From: Candidatus Dormiibacterota bacterium
GTDB taxonomy: Bacteria > Chloroflexota > Dormibacteria > Aeolococcales > Aeolococcaceae
Assembly (NCBI GenBank): GCA_036495095.1
Contig: DASXNK010000047.1
Location: 1-39,298 of the forward strand
Direction of reading: 5' to 3'
Length of the DNA: 39,298 bases
Translations under genes and position numbers: made by a program
The notes under the pieces: generated by a model
What the model was told of the DNA's origin: nothing
Databases searched by the model: none
The model's input: the letters and a program-made list of their open reading frames with translations, nothing else
Part shown: one piece after another, positions 9,425 to 16,875 of the stretch
Position numbering within the stretch: position 1 is the stretch's first letter
How the letters are laid out: every line of letters starts with the position of its first letter

Positions 9425-9888
9425 GCCGCCGCCGGCGCCGCCGCGGCGAACGTGGCCAGGCGCTGCTCATCGCCCTCGCCTTCCTCGGGCTGTTCACCCT
9501 CTGGGGGGTGGCGGTCCTGCGCCTCGCCGGCGCCACCCAGGGGACGGTCGCGGCCGCCGCCGCCGGCGACGCCGCCCACGCCCTCTCCGAGGCGCCCGCG
9601 GCGCTGGCCCGGAGTGCGGTCGCGGCGGGGGCCGGCTGCGACGGGCTCACCGGCAGCGTCACCGTCGGCGGCTCGGTGGTGAGCTTCGGCCCGATGTCCG
9701 CGCACGACGCCGCCGGGCGCCCCATCCCCTGTCCGCCGGCCGCGCCCGCGGGCGGGCCCGTGCCCGGCACCTACGCCGCCAGCGGCACGGTGGCGGGCTC
9801 GCCGTCGGCGCCGGGGGCGTCCGTCGAGATCGGCGTCGGCCCCGCCCCCGGCAAGACTTTGTCGACACGGGCGTTCAACTATCGGTGA
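9418..9888 (+). CDS. PilX/GspK-like pseudopilin lacking Glu+5
   Basis: A 156-residue protein beginning with an Arg-rich leader (SRRRRRRGERG) followed by QALLIALAFLGLFTLWGVAV. The leader resembles a prepilin signal, but the +5 Glu of ordinary pilins is absent. This is characteristic of PilX/GspK-type proteins, which sit at the pilus tip. A low-complexity Ala/Gly/Pro domain follows. The GTG at 9418 lies seven bases inside the preceding gene, and the gene lacks its own clear Shine-Dalgarno site, which suggests coupling. It could instead be a TadE/TadG-like membrane protein; the order after two minor pilins makes PilX/GspK-like more likely. Confidence 0.7.
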   Translation: MLSRRRRRRGERGQALLIALAFLGLFTLWGVAVLRLAGATQGTVAAAAAGDAAHALSEAPAALARSAVAAGAGCDGLTGSVTVGGSVVSFGPMSAHDAAGRPIPCPPAAPAGGPVPGTYAASGTVAGSPSAPGASVEIGVGPAPGKTLSTRAFNYR

Positions 9889-9914
9889 GCGACGCTCATC
9901 TTGGGGAGGAAGTC

Positions 9915-10316
9915 ATGAGGCAGCCGAGGCGCCCGGTGCGGTCGCGGCGCAGGGGCGAGTCGGGGTTCACCCTGATCGAGCTCCTCGTCGTCATCGCGAT
10001 CCTGGGAGTTCTGGCCGCGATCGTCGCATTCAACGTGTCCGGTGTTCACGACCGCGGCGGCGATGCGGCCTGTCGCACCGACGTGGGCACGGTGCAGGCG
10101 GCGGTCGACGCCTACCGCAACGACCACGCCGACGCGACCACCGGCGCCCCCGGACCGGTGCCCACCTACGCGCAGCTGGGCCAGTACATCCGGGCCACGC
10201 CGCACTCGTGCGCGCGCCTCAACGCCGACAACCCCGACGACGGTGCGCCGTCGATCCGCGCCGACGGCACGGTGACCGGGATCCTGCCCTCCGACGGCCA
10301 CACCCGGGTGCCCTAG
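9915..10316 (+). CDS. Major type IV pilin-like protein
   Basis: A 133-residue pilin. The leader RSRRRGESG ends at the prepilin cleavage site, then FTLIELLVVIAILGVLAAIV is the classic N-terminal helix with Glu at +5 (E22). The globular part is short (about 85 residues), with two Cys residues, AACRTDVG and HSCARLN, that could form the C-terminal disulphide. The gene has a strong Shine-Dalgarno (GGGGAGGA at 9903-9910) and a 26-base gap from the previous gene, unlike the overlapping genes upstream. That fits a subunit made in larger amounts. It is the last gene of the pilus operon. Confidence 0.86.
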   Translation: MRQPRRPVRSRRRGESGFTLIELLVVIAILGVLAAIVAFNVSGVHDRGGDAACRTDVGTVQAAVDAYRNDHADATTGAPGPVPTYAQLGQYIRATPHSCARLNADNPDDGAPSIRADGTVTGILPSDGHTRVP

Positions 10317-10446
10317 GCAGCCCCAGCGCAGGTATTCCCTTCACTTCCGGGTTATACGGTTGACGCACTCGACGCCGGACACTGCACCGGACGGCGACGG
10401 AAGCGAGCGGGACAGCCCGCCAGGAAGGGTTGAGCGAGGTGGCCGA

Positions 10447-10473
10447 CCGGCCCGCCCACGGGGCGCGGGCCGG
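10447..10473. terminator. GC-rich hairpin between convergent genes
   Basis: CCGGCCCGC at 10447-10455 pairs perfectly with GCGGGCCGG at 10465-10473 around a nine-base loop. It sits in the 167-base gap between the end of the pilus operon (plus) and the end of accA (minus), so it could terminate transcription from either side. No T-run follows on either strand, so intrinsic termination is uncertain. Confidence 0.4.
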
Positions 10474-10483
10474 CGGCCCGGCC

Positions 10484-11302
10484 TCACCCGGCCGCCAATC
10501 GGTGGCGGCGGGCGCGGGCGGCGACCAGCTCGTCGGGGCTGAGCCGGCAGAGCTCCTCGAGGTGCCGCACCAGCGCTCCGCGCAGCGCCGCGATCACCAG
10601 CTCGGGGTGGGCGTGGGCGCCGGGCTCGGGCTCGGGGATCAGCTCGTCGACCAGACCGAGGCGGTGGGCGGTGTCGACCCCGGGGCGCAGCGCGGCCGCC
10701 GCCCGGGCGCGCTGGGCGGCGTCGCGGTAGAGGATGGCGGCGCAGGTCTCCGGTGGGGCCACCGTGTAGATCGCCCGCTCGAGGGCGAGCACCCGGTCGG
10801 CGACGCCGAGGGCGAGGGCGCCGCCGCTGCCCCCCTCGCTGAGCACGGCGCTCACCACGGGGACGCGCAGGCCGAGCATGAGCGACAGCGACTCGGCGAT
10901 CGCCCAGGCCTGGCCGCGCTCCTCGGCTCCGATGCCGGCGTGCGCCGCCGGGGTGTCGATGAGGCAGACGACCGGGAGCCCGAAGCGCTCCGCCAGGCGC
11001 ATCAGCCGCTGCGCCTTGCGGTAGCCCTCGGGATGGGGCATCCCGAAGTTGTGCACCGCGCGGGTGAGCGCGTCCGAGCCCTTCTCCTGGCCGATCACCA
11101 TCACCCAGCGCGATCCCAGCCGGGCGGTGCCGCCGACCACGGCGCGGTCGTCGCCGAAGAGCCGGTCGCCGCGCAGCTCGGTGAAGTCGGTGAGGATGCG
11201 GCCGATCACGTGCAGCGCGCGGGGTCGCCCGGGATGGCGGGCGAGGTCGACGGCGGCGATGGCGTCGCGCTCTCGCGCGGCGGCCTCGGTGGCCTCGATC
11301 AC
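10484..11302 (-). CDS. accA: Acetyl-CoA carboxylase carboxyltransferase subunit alpha
   Basis: A 272-residue AccA that, with AccD, transfers CO2 from carboxybiotin to acetyl-CoA to make malonyl-CoA. Family signatures include HVIGRILTDFTELRGDR, GQEKG, FGMPHPEGYRKAQRLM, DTPAAHAGIGAEERGQ, VLSEGGSGGALALGVADRV and a C-terminal PPETCAAILYRDA. The usual N-terminal helical extension (about 40 residues) is short. The GTG start at 11302 overlaps the accD stop (GTGA); the frame upstream is only a shadow of accD. Together with fabH and accD it forms a fatty-acid initiation operon. The biotin carrier and carboxylase genes are not in the window. Confidence 0.93.
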   Translation of the reverse strand: MIEATEAAARERDAIAAVDLARHPGRPRALHVIGRILTDFTELRGDRLFGDDRAVVGGTARLGSRWVMVIGQEKGSDALTRAVHNFGMPHPEGYRKAQRLMRLAERFGLPVVCLIDTPAAHAGIGAEERGQAWAIAESLSLMLGLRVPVVSAVLSEGGSGGALALGVADRVLALERAIYTVAPPETCAAILYRDAAQRARAAAALRPGVDTAHRLGLVDELIPEPEPGAHAHPELVIAALRGALVRHLEELCRLSPDELVAARARRHRLAAG

Positions 11303-12141
11303 GGCATCGCGGTGAGGGCTCGGAGCACCCGGCCGGCGGTGGCGCGGAGCTCGGCCCGCGGCACCACGGCGTCGACCATGCCGTGGGCGAGCAGGAACTC
11401 CGCGGTCTGGAACCCCTCGGGGAGCCGGGAGTGGGTCGCCTGCTCGATCACCCGTCCCCCGGCGAAGCCGATCCGCGCCAGCGGCTCGGCGAGGATGACG
11501 TCGGCCTGGGTGGCGAAGGAGGCGGTGACCCCGCCGAAGCAGGGATCGGCGAGCACGCTCACGTAGGGCAGCCGGGCGCGGGCGAGCAGCGCCGTGCCGG
11601 TGGTGCAGCGCGCCATCTGGGCGAGCGAGACGATGCCCTCCTGCATCCGGGCGCCCCCGGAGACGCAGACCGCGAGCAGCGCCCGCCGCTCGTCGACCGC
11701 GAGCTCGCAGGCGCGGGCGAAGAGCTCTCCCGCCACCGACCCGAGCGACCCGCCCAGGAAGGCGAACTCCATGCACACCAGCACCGCGGGCACGCCGTCG
11801 AGCGCCGCCCGGGCGGTGACCATCGCCTCCCCGGTGCCGCTCTCGGCCCGGGCGGCGCGGATCCGCGCCGGGTAGGGGGCCCCGTCGTCGAAGCCCAGCG
11901 GGTCGCGGTCCTCGACGACGTGGTCGACCGGCTCGAGGCTGCCCGGGTCGGCGAGCTGGGCGGCGCGGGTGGCGGCGGGGACGCGGGCGTGGTGGCCGCA
12001 GGCGGGGCAGACGCCGAGCATCTCCTCCCACCGGGCGGCGACCACGCGGCGCGCGCAGGCGGGGCAGGCGACGGTGCCGGGCGGTGCGACCGGGCGCAGC
12101 CGCGGCCCCGGGCCACGCAGGGGAGCGCCCCGCAGGCTCAC
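11299..12141 (-). CDS. accD: Acetyl-CoA carboxylase carboxyltransferase subunit beta
   Basis: A 280-residue AccD. The N-terminal zinc ribbon is visible as CPACARR and CPACGHH (two CxxC pairs near residues 25-50). The crotonase-fold core has GFDDGAPYPARI, EFAFLGGSLGSVAGELF, VCVSGGARMQEGIVSLAQMA, DPCFGGVTASFA and a C-terminal GFAGGRVIEQ. The GTG at 12141 overlaps the fabH stop. An ATG eight codons upstream at 12165 is also possible but would lie well inside fabH. It is the partner of AccA encoded immediately downstream. Function is well supported. Confidence 0.92.
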   Translation of the reverse strand: MSLRGAPLRGPGPRLRPVAPPGTVACPACARRVVAARWEEMLGVCPACGHHARVPAATRAAQLADPGSLEPVDHVVEDRDPLGFDDGAPYPARIRAARAESGTGEAMVTARAALDGVPAVLVCMEFAFLGGSLGSVAGELFARACELAVDERRALLAVCVSGGARMQEGIVSLAQMARCTTGTALLARARLPYVSVLADPCFGGVTASFATQADVILAEPLARIGFAGGRVIEQATHSRLPEGFQTAEFLLAHGMVDAVVPRAELRATAGRVLRALTAMP

Positions 12142-13172
12142 CTCGGCGGAGGCTCCAGGGACCATTCCAGGGCGACCCCGCCCCAGGTCGCCCCGGAGCC
12201 GAAGGCCACCGAGACGATGCGGTCGCCACGGCGCAGCCGGCCGGTGCGGTCGGCGTCGGCGAGCGCCAGCGGGATCGACGCGCTCGAGGTGTTCCCGAAG
12301 CGGTCGCCGTTGAAGTAGACCCGGTCCATGCCCACCCCGAGCCGCTTGGCGGTGGCCTCGACGATGCGCAGATTGGCCTGGTGGGGGATGACGTGGTGGA
12401 CGTCGTCGACGCTCCAGCCGGCGTCGGCGCAGAGGCCCTGGCCCATCTCGGTGAGCCGCTCGACGGCGAGCCGGAAGGTGCCCTTGCCGGCCATCCGAAC
12501 CCCCGGCTCGGCCTCGTCGTCGTCCGCCGGGGTGCCGTAGTAGATGAGGTCCGCCTGACCGCCGTCGGCGCCCCACCGGGCGGCGTGGATGCCGCCTCCG
12601 TCGGCCGCCCCCAGCACCACCGCGCCGGCGCCGTCGCCGAAGAGCACGCAGGTGGAGCGGTCGCCGTAGTCGACCAGGCTGGTCATCGCCTCGCTGCCGA
12701 TCACCAGCGCGGTGCCGATGCGCCCGGAGCGGATCAGCGACTCGGCCACGACCAGGCCGTAGATGAACCCGCTGCAGGCGGCGCCGAGGTCGAAGGCGGG
12801 GATGCCGCCGAGGTCGAGGCGGCGCTGCACCAGGCAGGCGGTCGAGGGGAAGAGCGTGTCCGGGCTGGCGGTGGCGACGAGCACGGCGTCGACCCGGGGG
12901 TTGCCGGCGCGCTCGAGCGCCGCCCGCGCCGCCTCGGCGCCCATCGAGGAGGCGGTCTCGCCGGAGCCGGCGCGGCGGCGCTCGCGGATGCCGGTGCGCT
13001 CCATGATCCAGGCGTCGGAGGTCTCGACCTTCGCCTCCAGCTCGGCGTTGGTGATCACGCCCTCGGGGGCGTAGGCGCCGATCCCGAGGACGCCGGCGCG
13101 GATCCGTGCGTCCGCCGGGGCGGTGTCGAGGGCCAGCGTCGCGGTGCTGTTCGTCGGCGGAGGGCTCGCCAT
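12138..13172 (-). CDS. fabH: 3-oxoacyl-[ACP] synthase III (KAS III)
   Basis: A 344-residue condensing enzyme that joins a primer acyl-CoA to malonyl-ACP to begin fatty-acid synthesis. The Cys-His-Asn triad is visible: LGAACSGFIYGL, HVIPHQANLRI and NGDRFGNTSSAS. Other landmarks are TSDAWIMERTGIRERR, LFGDGAGAVVLG and the C-terminal FGSGATWGG. The N-terminus carries about 25 extra low-complexity residues before AGVLGIGAYAPE. I chose ATG 13172; a GTG at 13199 is possible. ATG 13172 has no Shine-Dalgarno but sits seven bases after TACCAT (13185-13180), so the message may be leaderless. It heads the fabH-accD-accA operon. Confidence 0.92.
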   Translation of the reverse strand: MASPPPTNSTATLALDTAPADARIRAGVLGIGAYAPEGVITNAELEAKVETSDAWIMERTGIRERRRAGSGETASSMGAEAARAALERAGNPRVDAVLVATASPDTLFPSTACLVQRRLDLGGIPAFDLGAACSGFIYGLVVAESLIRSGRIGTALVIGSEAMTSLVDYGDRSTCVLFGDGAGAVVLGAADGGGIHAARWGADGGQADLIYYGTPADDDEAEPGVRMAGKGTFRLAVERLTEMGQGLCADAGWSVDDVHHVIPHQANLRIVEATAKRLGVGMDRVYFNGDRFGNTSSASIPLALADADRTGRLRRGDRIVSVAFGSGATWGGVALEWSLEPPPR

Positions 13173-13179
13173 CGTGACG

Positions 13180-13185
13180 ATGGTA
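13180..13185 (-). promoter_or_regulatory. Putative -10 box for a leaderless fabH message
   Basis: TACCAT on the minus strand ends seven bases before the fabH ATG, and no ribosome-binding site lies between. Placement suggests transcription starting at or next to the start codon. No good -35 hexamer is visible. Inference. Confidence 0.35.
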
Positions 13186-13393
13186 AGCGTCACCGGCACC
13201 CGCGGTTACGGCCGGCGGGGGGAAGGCCGCCGGCGACGAAGGAGCTGATGGCCTGGGGTCGGCATGGCGGTCGAACCGCCGACCGGTGCCCCGAACGCCA
13301 TCTCCGCCTCAGGCGCGCCACCGGGCTCACCTCCACGCTATCGTTGCACCGGCCGAAACGACGACGCACCACCGAGCGTTTGGTTGGACACCC

Positions 13394-14914
13394 ATGAGTA
13401 CCTCCGATCCGTCCCTGCAGCTCAGCCGGCCGTCCCACCGCCTCCGTCTCCCCCACCGTCGCCGGCTCCTGGTCGGGCTCGCGCTCGCCGTGGTCGCCGC
13501 GATCCTGGTGGTGGGCTCGGGCACCGGACTCGGCGTCTATCACGACCAGCAGAACCGGCTGGTCCAGGCCCGCGCCGACCGCGCCGCCGCCAAGCGGGTG
13601 ATCGACGCGGCGGTGGCCCGTGCCCAGAGCGACGGGATCAGCACCGACCAGCTCTCCCCGGTGCTGTCGGCCGAGGCGGCGCTGCTCTCGGGCAGCCCGC
13701 TCGCCCCCCACCTCGGCTGGTTCGACAACGGCGAGATCGGCCGGCTCCAGCGCCAGTCGGCGGGCCTCCGCAGCCTGGTGGGCCGGGTCGACGCGATCCA
13801 GGTGACCGCCACCGGGAGCGCCCGCCAGCGGGTCGCCGGCGTGATCGGCGAGCTCGACGCCGCCATCGCCGCGGCGCGCTCGGTGGGCCTCGACGCCGCC
13901 GCCGACGCCACCTTCCTCGCCGGGGTCCGCGACACCGTCGCTCGGGCGGCGACCCCCACCCAGGTCGACGCCGCGGTGGTCGGGGTCCACCAGCACGTCG
14001 CCGACCTGGGGCAGCGCACCGACGCGAAGCGCGCCGCCGACGCCGCCGTCGCCGCCCTCAACGCCAGCCAGGCGCGCGCCCAGGGCGCGGTGGCGCGGGC
14101 CGACGGGCTGATCGCCCAGGCGGCGCGGTTCCCGCAGCTGCAGATCCAGCCCTGGGTCGACGCGATCGCCGCGGTGCACCCGCAGCTGGCGGCGGCCACC
14201 ACCCAGGACCAGTACGACGCCGTCACCGCCGCGGTCAGCTCGCCGGCGAACAGCATCTCCACGCTGCTGTCGGCGCGCTCCAGCGCCTACGGGGCGATGG
14301 CCGACGCGCGCCAGGCGGTGCAGAGCGCCCTCTCCTACAAGATCGACCCGGGGACCGTGCCCTCCCAGCTCGACGCCCTGCAGTCGCGGCTCGACAGCAC
14401 CGGCACCACCAGCGGCTTCGGCGACGTCGCCAGCCAGGCGGGCGCGCTGGTGGCACCGCTGCAGGCCAGGGTGGTCACCGCGAGCCTGGGGGTGGGCAAG
14501 GTCATCCTGATCAGCCTCCACGACCAGAGCCTCGCCGCCTACCAGGACGGGGCGACCTTCCTCACCACCGCGGTGACCACCGGCCGGCCGGCGCTTCCGA
14601 CCCCCACCGGCGCCTTCCAGGTGCTCCGCAAGAGCCACCCCTGGACGATGCACTCCGACTTCCCGCGCTGGTCGCCGTACTGGTACCCGGACAGCCCGGT
14701 CACCTACGTGCTCTGGTTCACCAACCAGGGCCACGGCATCCACGACGCGCCCTGGCGCGCCACCTACGGCCCGGGCACCGAGGCGGGGGGCTCGCACGGC
14801 TGCGTCAACGTCCCCTTCGCCGCCGAGAAGCTGCTCTTCACGTGGGCCGACATCGGCACCCGCGTGGTGATCCGCGCGGAGTCGATGAACGCCCCCGCCC
14901 CCAGCGGCCACTGA
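13394..14914 (+). CDS. Membrane-anchored L,D-transpeptidase (YkuD domain)
   Basis: A 506-residue protein. A basic cytoplasmic N-terminus and one membrane helix (about residues 24-48, LLVGLALAVVAAILVVGSG) anchor it. Residues 50-355 are an Ala/Gln-rich, mostly helical extracellular stalk, probably coiled coil. The C-terminal YkuD domain (about 365-500) begins near GKVILISLHDQSLAAYQDG and ends with HGIHDAPWR and GSHGCVNVP; H468 and C470 (the nucleophile) are the catalytic pair. It would form 3-3 peptidoglycan crosslinks or attach proteins to the wall. I chose ATG 13394 because the 36 codons upstream look non-coding. It stands alone, divergent from fabH. Confidence 0.9.
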   Translation: MSTSDPSLQLSRPSHRLRLPHRRRLLVGLALAVVAAILVVGSGTGLGVYHDQQNRLVQARADRAAAKRVIDAAVARAQSDGISTDQLSPVLSAEAALLSGSPLAPHLGWFDNGEIGRLQRQSAGLRSLVGRVDAIQVTATGSARQRVAGVIGELDAAIAAARSVGLDAAADATFLAGVRDTVARAATPTQVDAAVVGVHQHVADLGQRTDAKRAADAAVAALNASQARAQGAVARADGLIAQAARFPQLQIQPWVDAIAAVHPQLAAATTQDQYDAVTAAVSSPANSISTLLSARSSAYGAMADARQAVQSALSYKIDPGTVPSQLDALQSRLDSTGTTSGFGDVASQAGALVAPLQARVVTASLGVGKVILISLHDQSLAAYQDGATFLTTAVTTGRPALPTPTGAFQVLRKSHPWTMHSDFPRWSPYWYPDSPVTYVLWFTNQGHGIHDAPWRATYGPGTEAGGSHGCVNVPFAAEKLLFTWADIGTRVVIRAESMNAPAPSGH

Positions 14915-14938
14915 CCCCTCAGGGGCGTCACGGAGAGG

Positions 14939-14944
14939 TATCCT
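14939..14944 (+). promoter_or_regulatory. Putative -10 box for a leaderless message
   Basis: TATCCT lies nine bases before ATG 14954, and no ribosome-binding site sits between them. The same spacing recurs before the starts at 26524 and 31729. This is a candidate for a leaderless promoter; no -35 match is clear. Confidence 0.35.
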
Positions 14945-14953
14945 CACCACCCG

Positions 14954-15376
14954 ATGAATCTCTTCACCGGCATGACGGACCATCAGATCGTGTCGACGAT
15001 CCTGGGGTTCCTCCTCTTCAACGCATACGTCGTCCTGCTGGTGATCTCGCTGGCGGCGTTCTGGGTGACCAGCAGGCCGCGGCGCGGACGGGTGAGGGTC
15101 TCGGCGATCTGGCACATGGTCGGCACCTTCTGCATGATGTGGGCCTTCATCTCGACGGTGTGGGCCGCCCCGGTGGAGAAGTCGTTCATCGATGCCGACC
15201 AGGTGAGCGAGCCCTTCTTCCAGGGGGTGCGCTTCCAGAAGGTGATCATCGGGTTGCTCTTCGCCGCGGTCGCGGTGGGCTGCATGCTGATCGGTGCGGT
15301 GCGCGCCGGCCGGGAGAAGCGGGCCGCGGCGCAGCGGGCGCTGCGCGAGGAGATCCCCGCCGGCGCCGGCCGCTAG
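14954..15376 (+). CDS. Membrane protein of unknown function, three predicted helices
   Basis: A 140-residue protein I do not recognise. Predicted helices lie near residues 13-39 (ILGFLLFNAYVVLLVISLAA), 50-70 (IWHMVGTFCMMWAFISTVWA) and 95-115 (VIIGLLFAAVAVGCMLIGAV). The second contains His, Cys and several Met residues, which could bind metal or haem, but this is only a possibility. The C-terminal tail is basic (GREKRAAAQRALREE). It lies 40 bases after the L,D-transpeptidase gene and about 1 kb before the Rieske gene. No signature links it to either neighbour. Confidence 0.75.
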   Translation: MNLFTGMTDHQIVSTILGFLLFNAYVVLLVISLAAFWVTSRPRRGRVRVSAIWHMVGTFCMMWAFISTVWAAPVEKSFIDADQVSEPFFQGVRFQKVIIGLLFAAVAVGCMLIGAVRAGREKRAAAQRALREEIPAGAGR

Positions 15377-15398
15377 CCTCCGAGCCCACCCCGTCGCG

Positions 15399-15896
15399 AT
15401 GAGCCAGTGGCACCGGGTGGAGATCTACACCACCTTCCTCAAGCTCACCGGCGAGCTCGAGGGAGCCGCCGAGCGGCGTCTCACCGATCTGGTGGCGGCA
15501 CCCGGCCCGGTCCTCGACCTGCGGGGCGCGGTGGTCGAGGCGGCCACCGATCACCAGCACCGGGTGGACGACGGCCAGCGGCTCAGCGTCGTCAAGTCGG
15601 CGATCAGCCTGGTCTGCCCGCGCGACCAGGTCGGCCAGGCCGCCCGCCACCGCGAGGCCTGGCGGGAGAAGCAGCGCGTCGCCGTGCGGCTCAACGCCCA
15701 GGCCTTCTCGATGCGCGGCGAGGTGCATCTCGAGCCCGGTGTGACCCTCGACCACCACCTCTCCGGCGAGGCAGGGCCCTTCGTCCCGGTGACCAACCTC
15801 TCCGCGCTCTGGCTGAGCGGCGGCGAGCCGCGTGCGGTGCAGCGCGGCTTCGCGGTGCTGAACTGCGCCGCGCTGGTCAGCTTCGCCCCGGCCTGA
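15399..15896 (+). CDS. Conserved hypothetical protein with two similar halves
   Basis: A 165-residue soluble protein of unknown function. No signal peptide or membrane helix is visible. Two halves look related. The first, from HRVEIYTTFLKLTGELEG, runs through RLTDLVAAPG and VLDLRGAVV. The second, from KQRVAVRLNAQAFSMRGEVHL, runs through TLDHHLSG and FVPVTNLSAL. Both show beta-strand, a GE(L/V) turn, a short L/T-D-x-L helix, then a strand ending in a promoter-like VTNLSA or DLRGAV motif. This resembles DUF6812-type repeats, from memory and not confirmed. The ATG at 15399 has no strong Shine-Dalgarno. Confidence 0.72.
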   Translation: MSQWHRVEIYTTFLKLTGELEGAAERRLTDLVAAPGPVLDLRGAVVEAATDHQHRVDDGQRLSVVKSAISLVCPRDQVGQAARHREAWREKQRVAVRLNAQAFSMRGEVHLEPGVTLDHHLSGEAGPFVPVTNLSALWLSGGEPRAVQRGFAVLNCAALVSFAPA

Positions 15897-15975
15897 CCGC
15901 GGTCGCTGGACCGGAGCCCACCCGTGCAAGCTATCCTCTGGGAGCCTCAGCTGACGCTCCGGAGACCCTCTGCCG

Positions 15976-16110
15976 GTGGAACGCCTGATCCTCGCGTTGC
16001 GATCCGACTTCGGATGCCTGGTGATCGCCCTGGTGTTCGTCGTCATCATGGTCTCGACGATCGTCTTTGCCGACATCGTCACTCCACCGGCCGCCAACCC
16101 CTTCGTGTAG
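15976..16110 (+). CDS. Small single-helix membrane protein upstream of the Rieske gene
   Basis: A 44-residue ORF starting at GTG 15976, with GGAG at 15961-15964. It reads as a short amphipathic start (ERLILALRSDFG), then one hydrophobic helix (CLVIALVFVVIMVSTIVFA), then a polar tail DIVTPPAANPFV. It lies 100 bases before the Rieske gene and has the same build as the small ORFs at 19203, 19331 and 31334. It may be an accessory subunit of the quinol-cytochrome c reductase. Existence is supported by composition and position; function is inference. Confidence 0.6.
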   Translation: MERLILALRSDFGCLVIALVFVVIMVSTIVFADIVTPPAANPFV

Positions 16111-16149
16111 GGCCCCGGTGGCGGACTTCCAGTCCCGTCCGGGCATAGG

Positions 16150-16155
16150 TAGAAT
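16150..16155 (+). promoter_or_regulatory. Putative -10 box upstream of the Rieske gene
   Basis: TAGAAT at 16150-16155 matches the -10 consensus in five of six bases. It lies 54 bases before the Rieske ATG and follows a 40-base gap after the small ORF stop. TTCCAG at 16127-16132 is a weak -35 with a 17-base spacer. The leader contains a CCCTCCC/GGGGGGG stretch that may fold. A candidate promoter for the reductase operon. Confidence 0.4.
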
Positions 16156-16209
16156 GACCCAAGCCTCCTCCCCCTCCCGGGGGGGTCCGAGCCTCCGCCG
16201 AGGGACCTC

Positions 16210-16845
16210 ATGGGCCTGAATCCGTACGACACGCCGCGAGGCCGCCTCCATCGACTGGCGGACATCAGCCGTCGCCAGTTCCTGCTCTTCATGGGCATCC
16301 TGGCGGCACTGGCGGCGTCCCTGTTCGGCGGGATCAAGACCCTGGGCTTCCTCTTCCCCAACGCCAACCTCGAGGAGCCGCTCGCCTTCACCGTCGACGT
16401 CGTCCCCGACGCGATCACGGTGGGCAACCCGCTGCAGATCACCGAGAAGCGGGTGAGCATCATCCGCGACGACGCCGGCTACTACGCCGTCTACCTGGTC
16501 TGCACCCACCTGGGCTGCACTCCCAACTACGTGACCAACGTCACCAGCGGCACCGGCGTGGCCGACGACGTGGCCAAGGGGCGCGGCGCCCGCCAGGCCG
16601 CCGAGCAGATCCCCAACGGCTGGGCCTGCCCCTGCCACGGCAGCCGGTACTACATCGACTCGACCAACTTCTACGGGCCCGCCCCGCGTCCGATGGACTG
16701 GGTCGACGTCCAGTACAGCCCCTCGGGGAAGCTCGTGGTCGACCGCGGGAAGCTGGTGGTGCAGCGCGGAGCCGGCGTCACCACCAAGCCGGAGTGGCGG
16801 CTCGACCCCAAGACCAAGAAGGACAACGGCAAGACCCTGCCCTAG
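16210..16845 (+). CDS. qcrA: Rieske iron-sulphur subunit of quinol:cytochrome c reductase
   Basis: A 211-residue Rieske protein that takes the first electron from quinol at the Qo site. The 2Fe-2S ligands are C98 and H100 in CTHLGC and C139 and H142 in CPCHGS; C103 and C141 form the usual disulphide. A Tat-like SRRQFL (residues 20-25) precedes one membrane anchor (about 25-48). The insertion between the two cluster-binding loops (about 35 residues, TSGTGVADDVAKGRG) is moderately long. The start ATG 16210 is preceded by GAGGGA. It is followed by the cytochrome b6 gene, giving the order Rieske, b6, IV, c as in Bacillus qcrABC. Confidence 0.93.
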   Translation: MGLNPYDTPRGRLHRLADISRRQFLLFMGILAALAASLFGGIKTLGFLFPNANLEEPLAFTVDVVPDAITVGNPLQITEKRVSIIRDDAGYYAVYLVCTHLGCTPNYVTNVTSGTGVADDVAKGRGARQAAEQIPNGWACPCHGSRYYIDSTNFYGPAPRPMDWVDVQYSPSGKLVVDRGKLVVQRGAGVTTKPEWRLDPKTKKDNGKTLP

Positions 16846-16875
16846 GGTCGGCCGGGACGAGGAAGCGGAGGAGCG

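Noticed and set aside
10484-12229. 581-codon frame ending in accA as one protein
   Set aside because: The first 309 codons are a shadow of accD; family similarity begins at the GTG that overlaps the accD stop.
14913-14935. Hairpin CCCC-tca-GGGG after the L,D-transpeptidase stop as a terminator
   Set aside because: The stem is only four base pairs with a three-base loop and no T-run.
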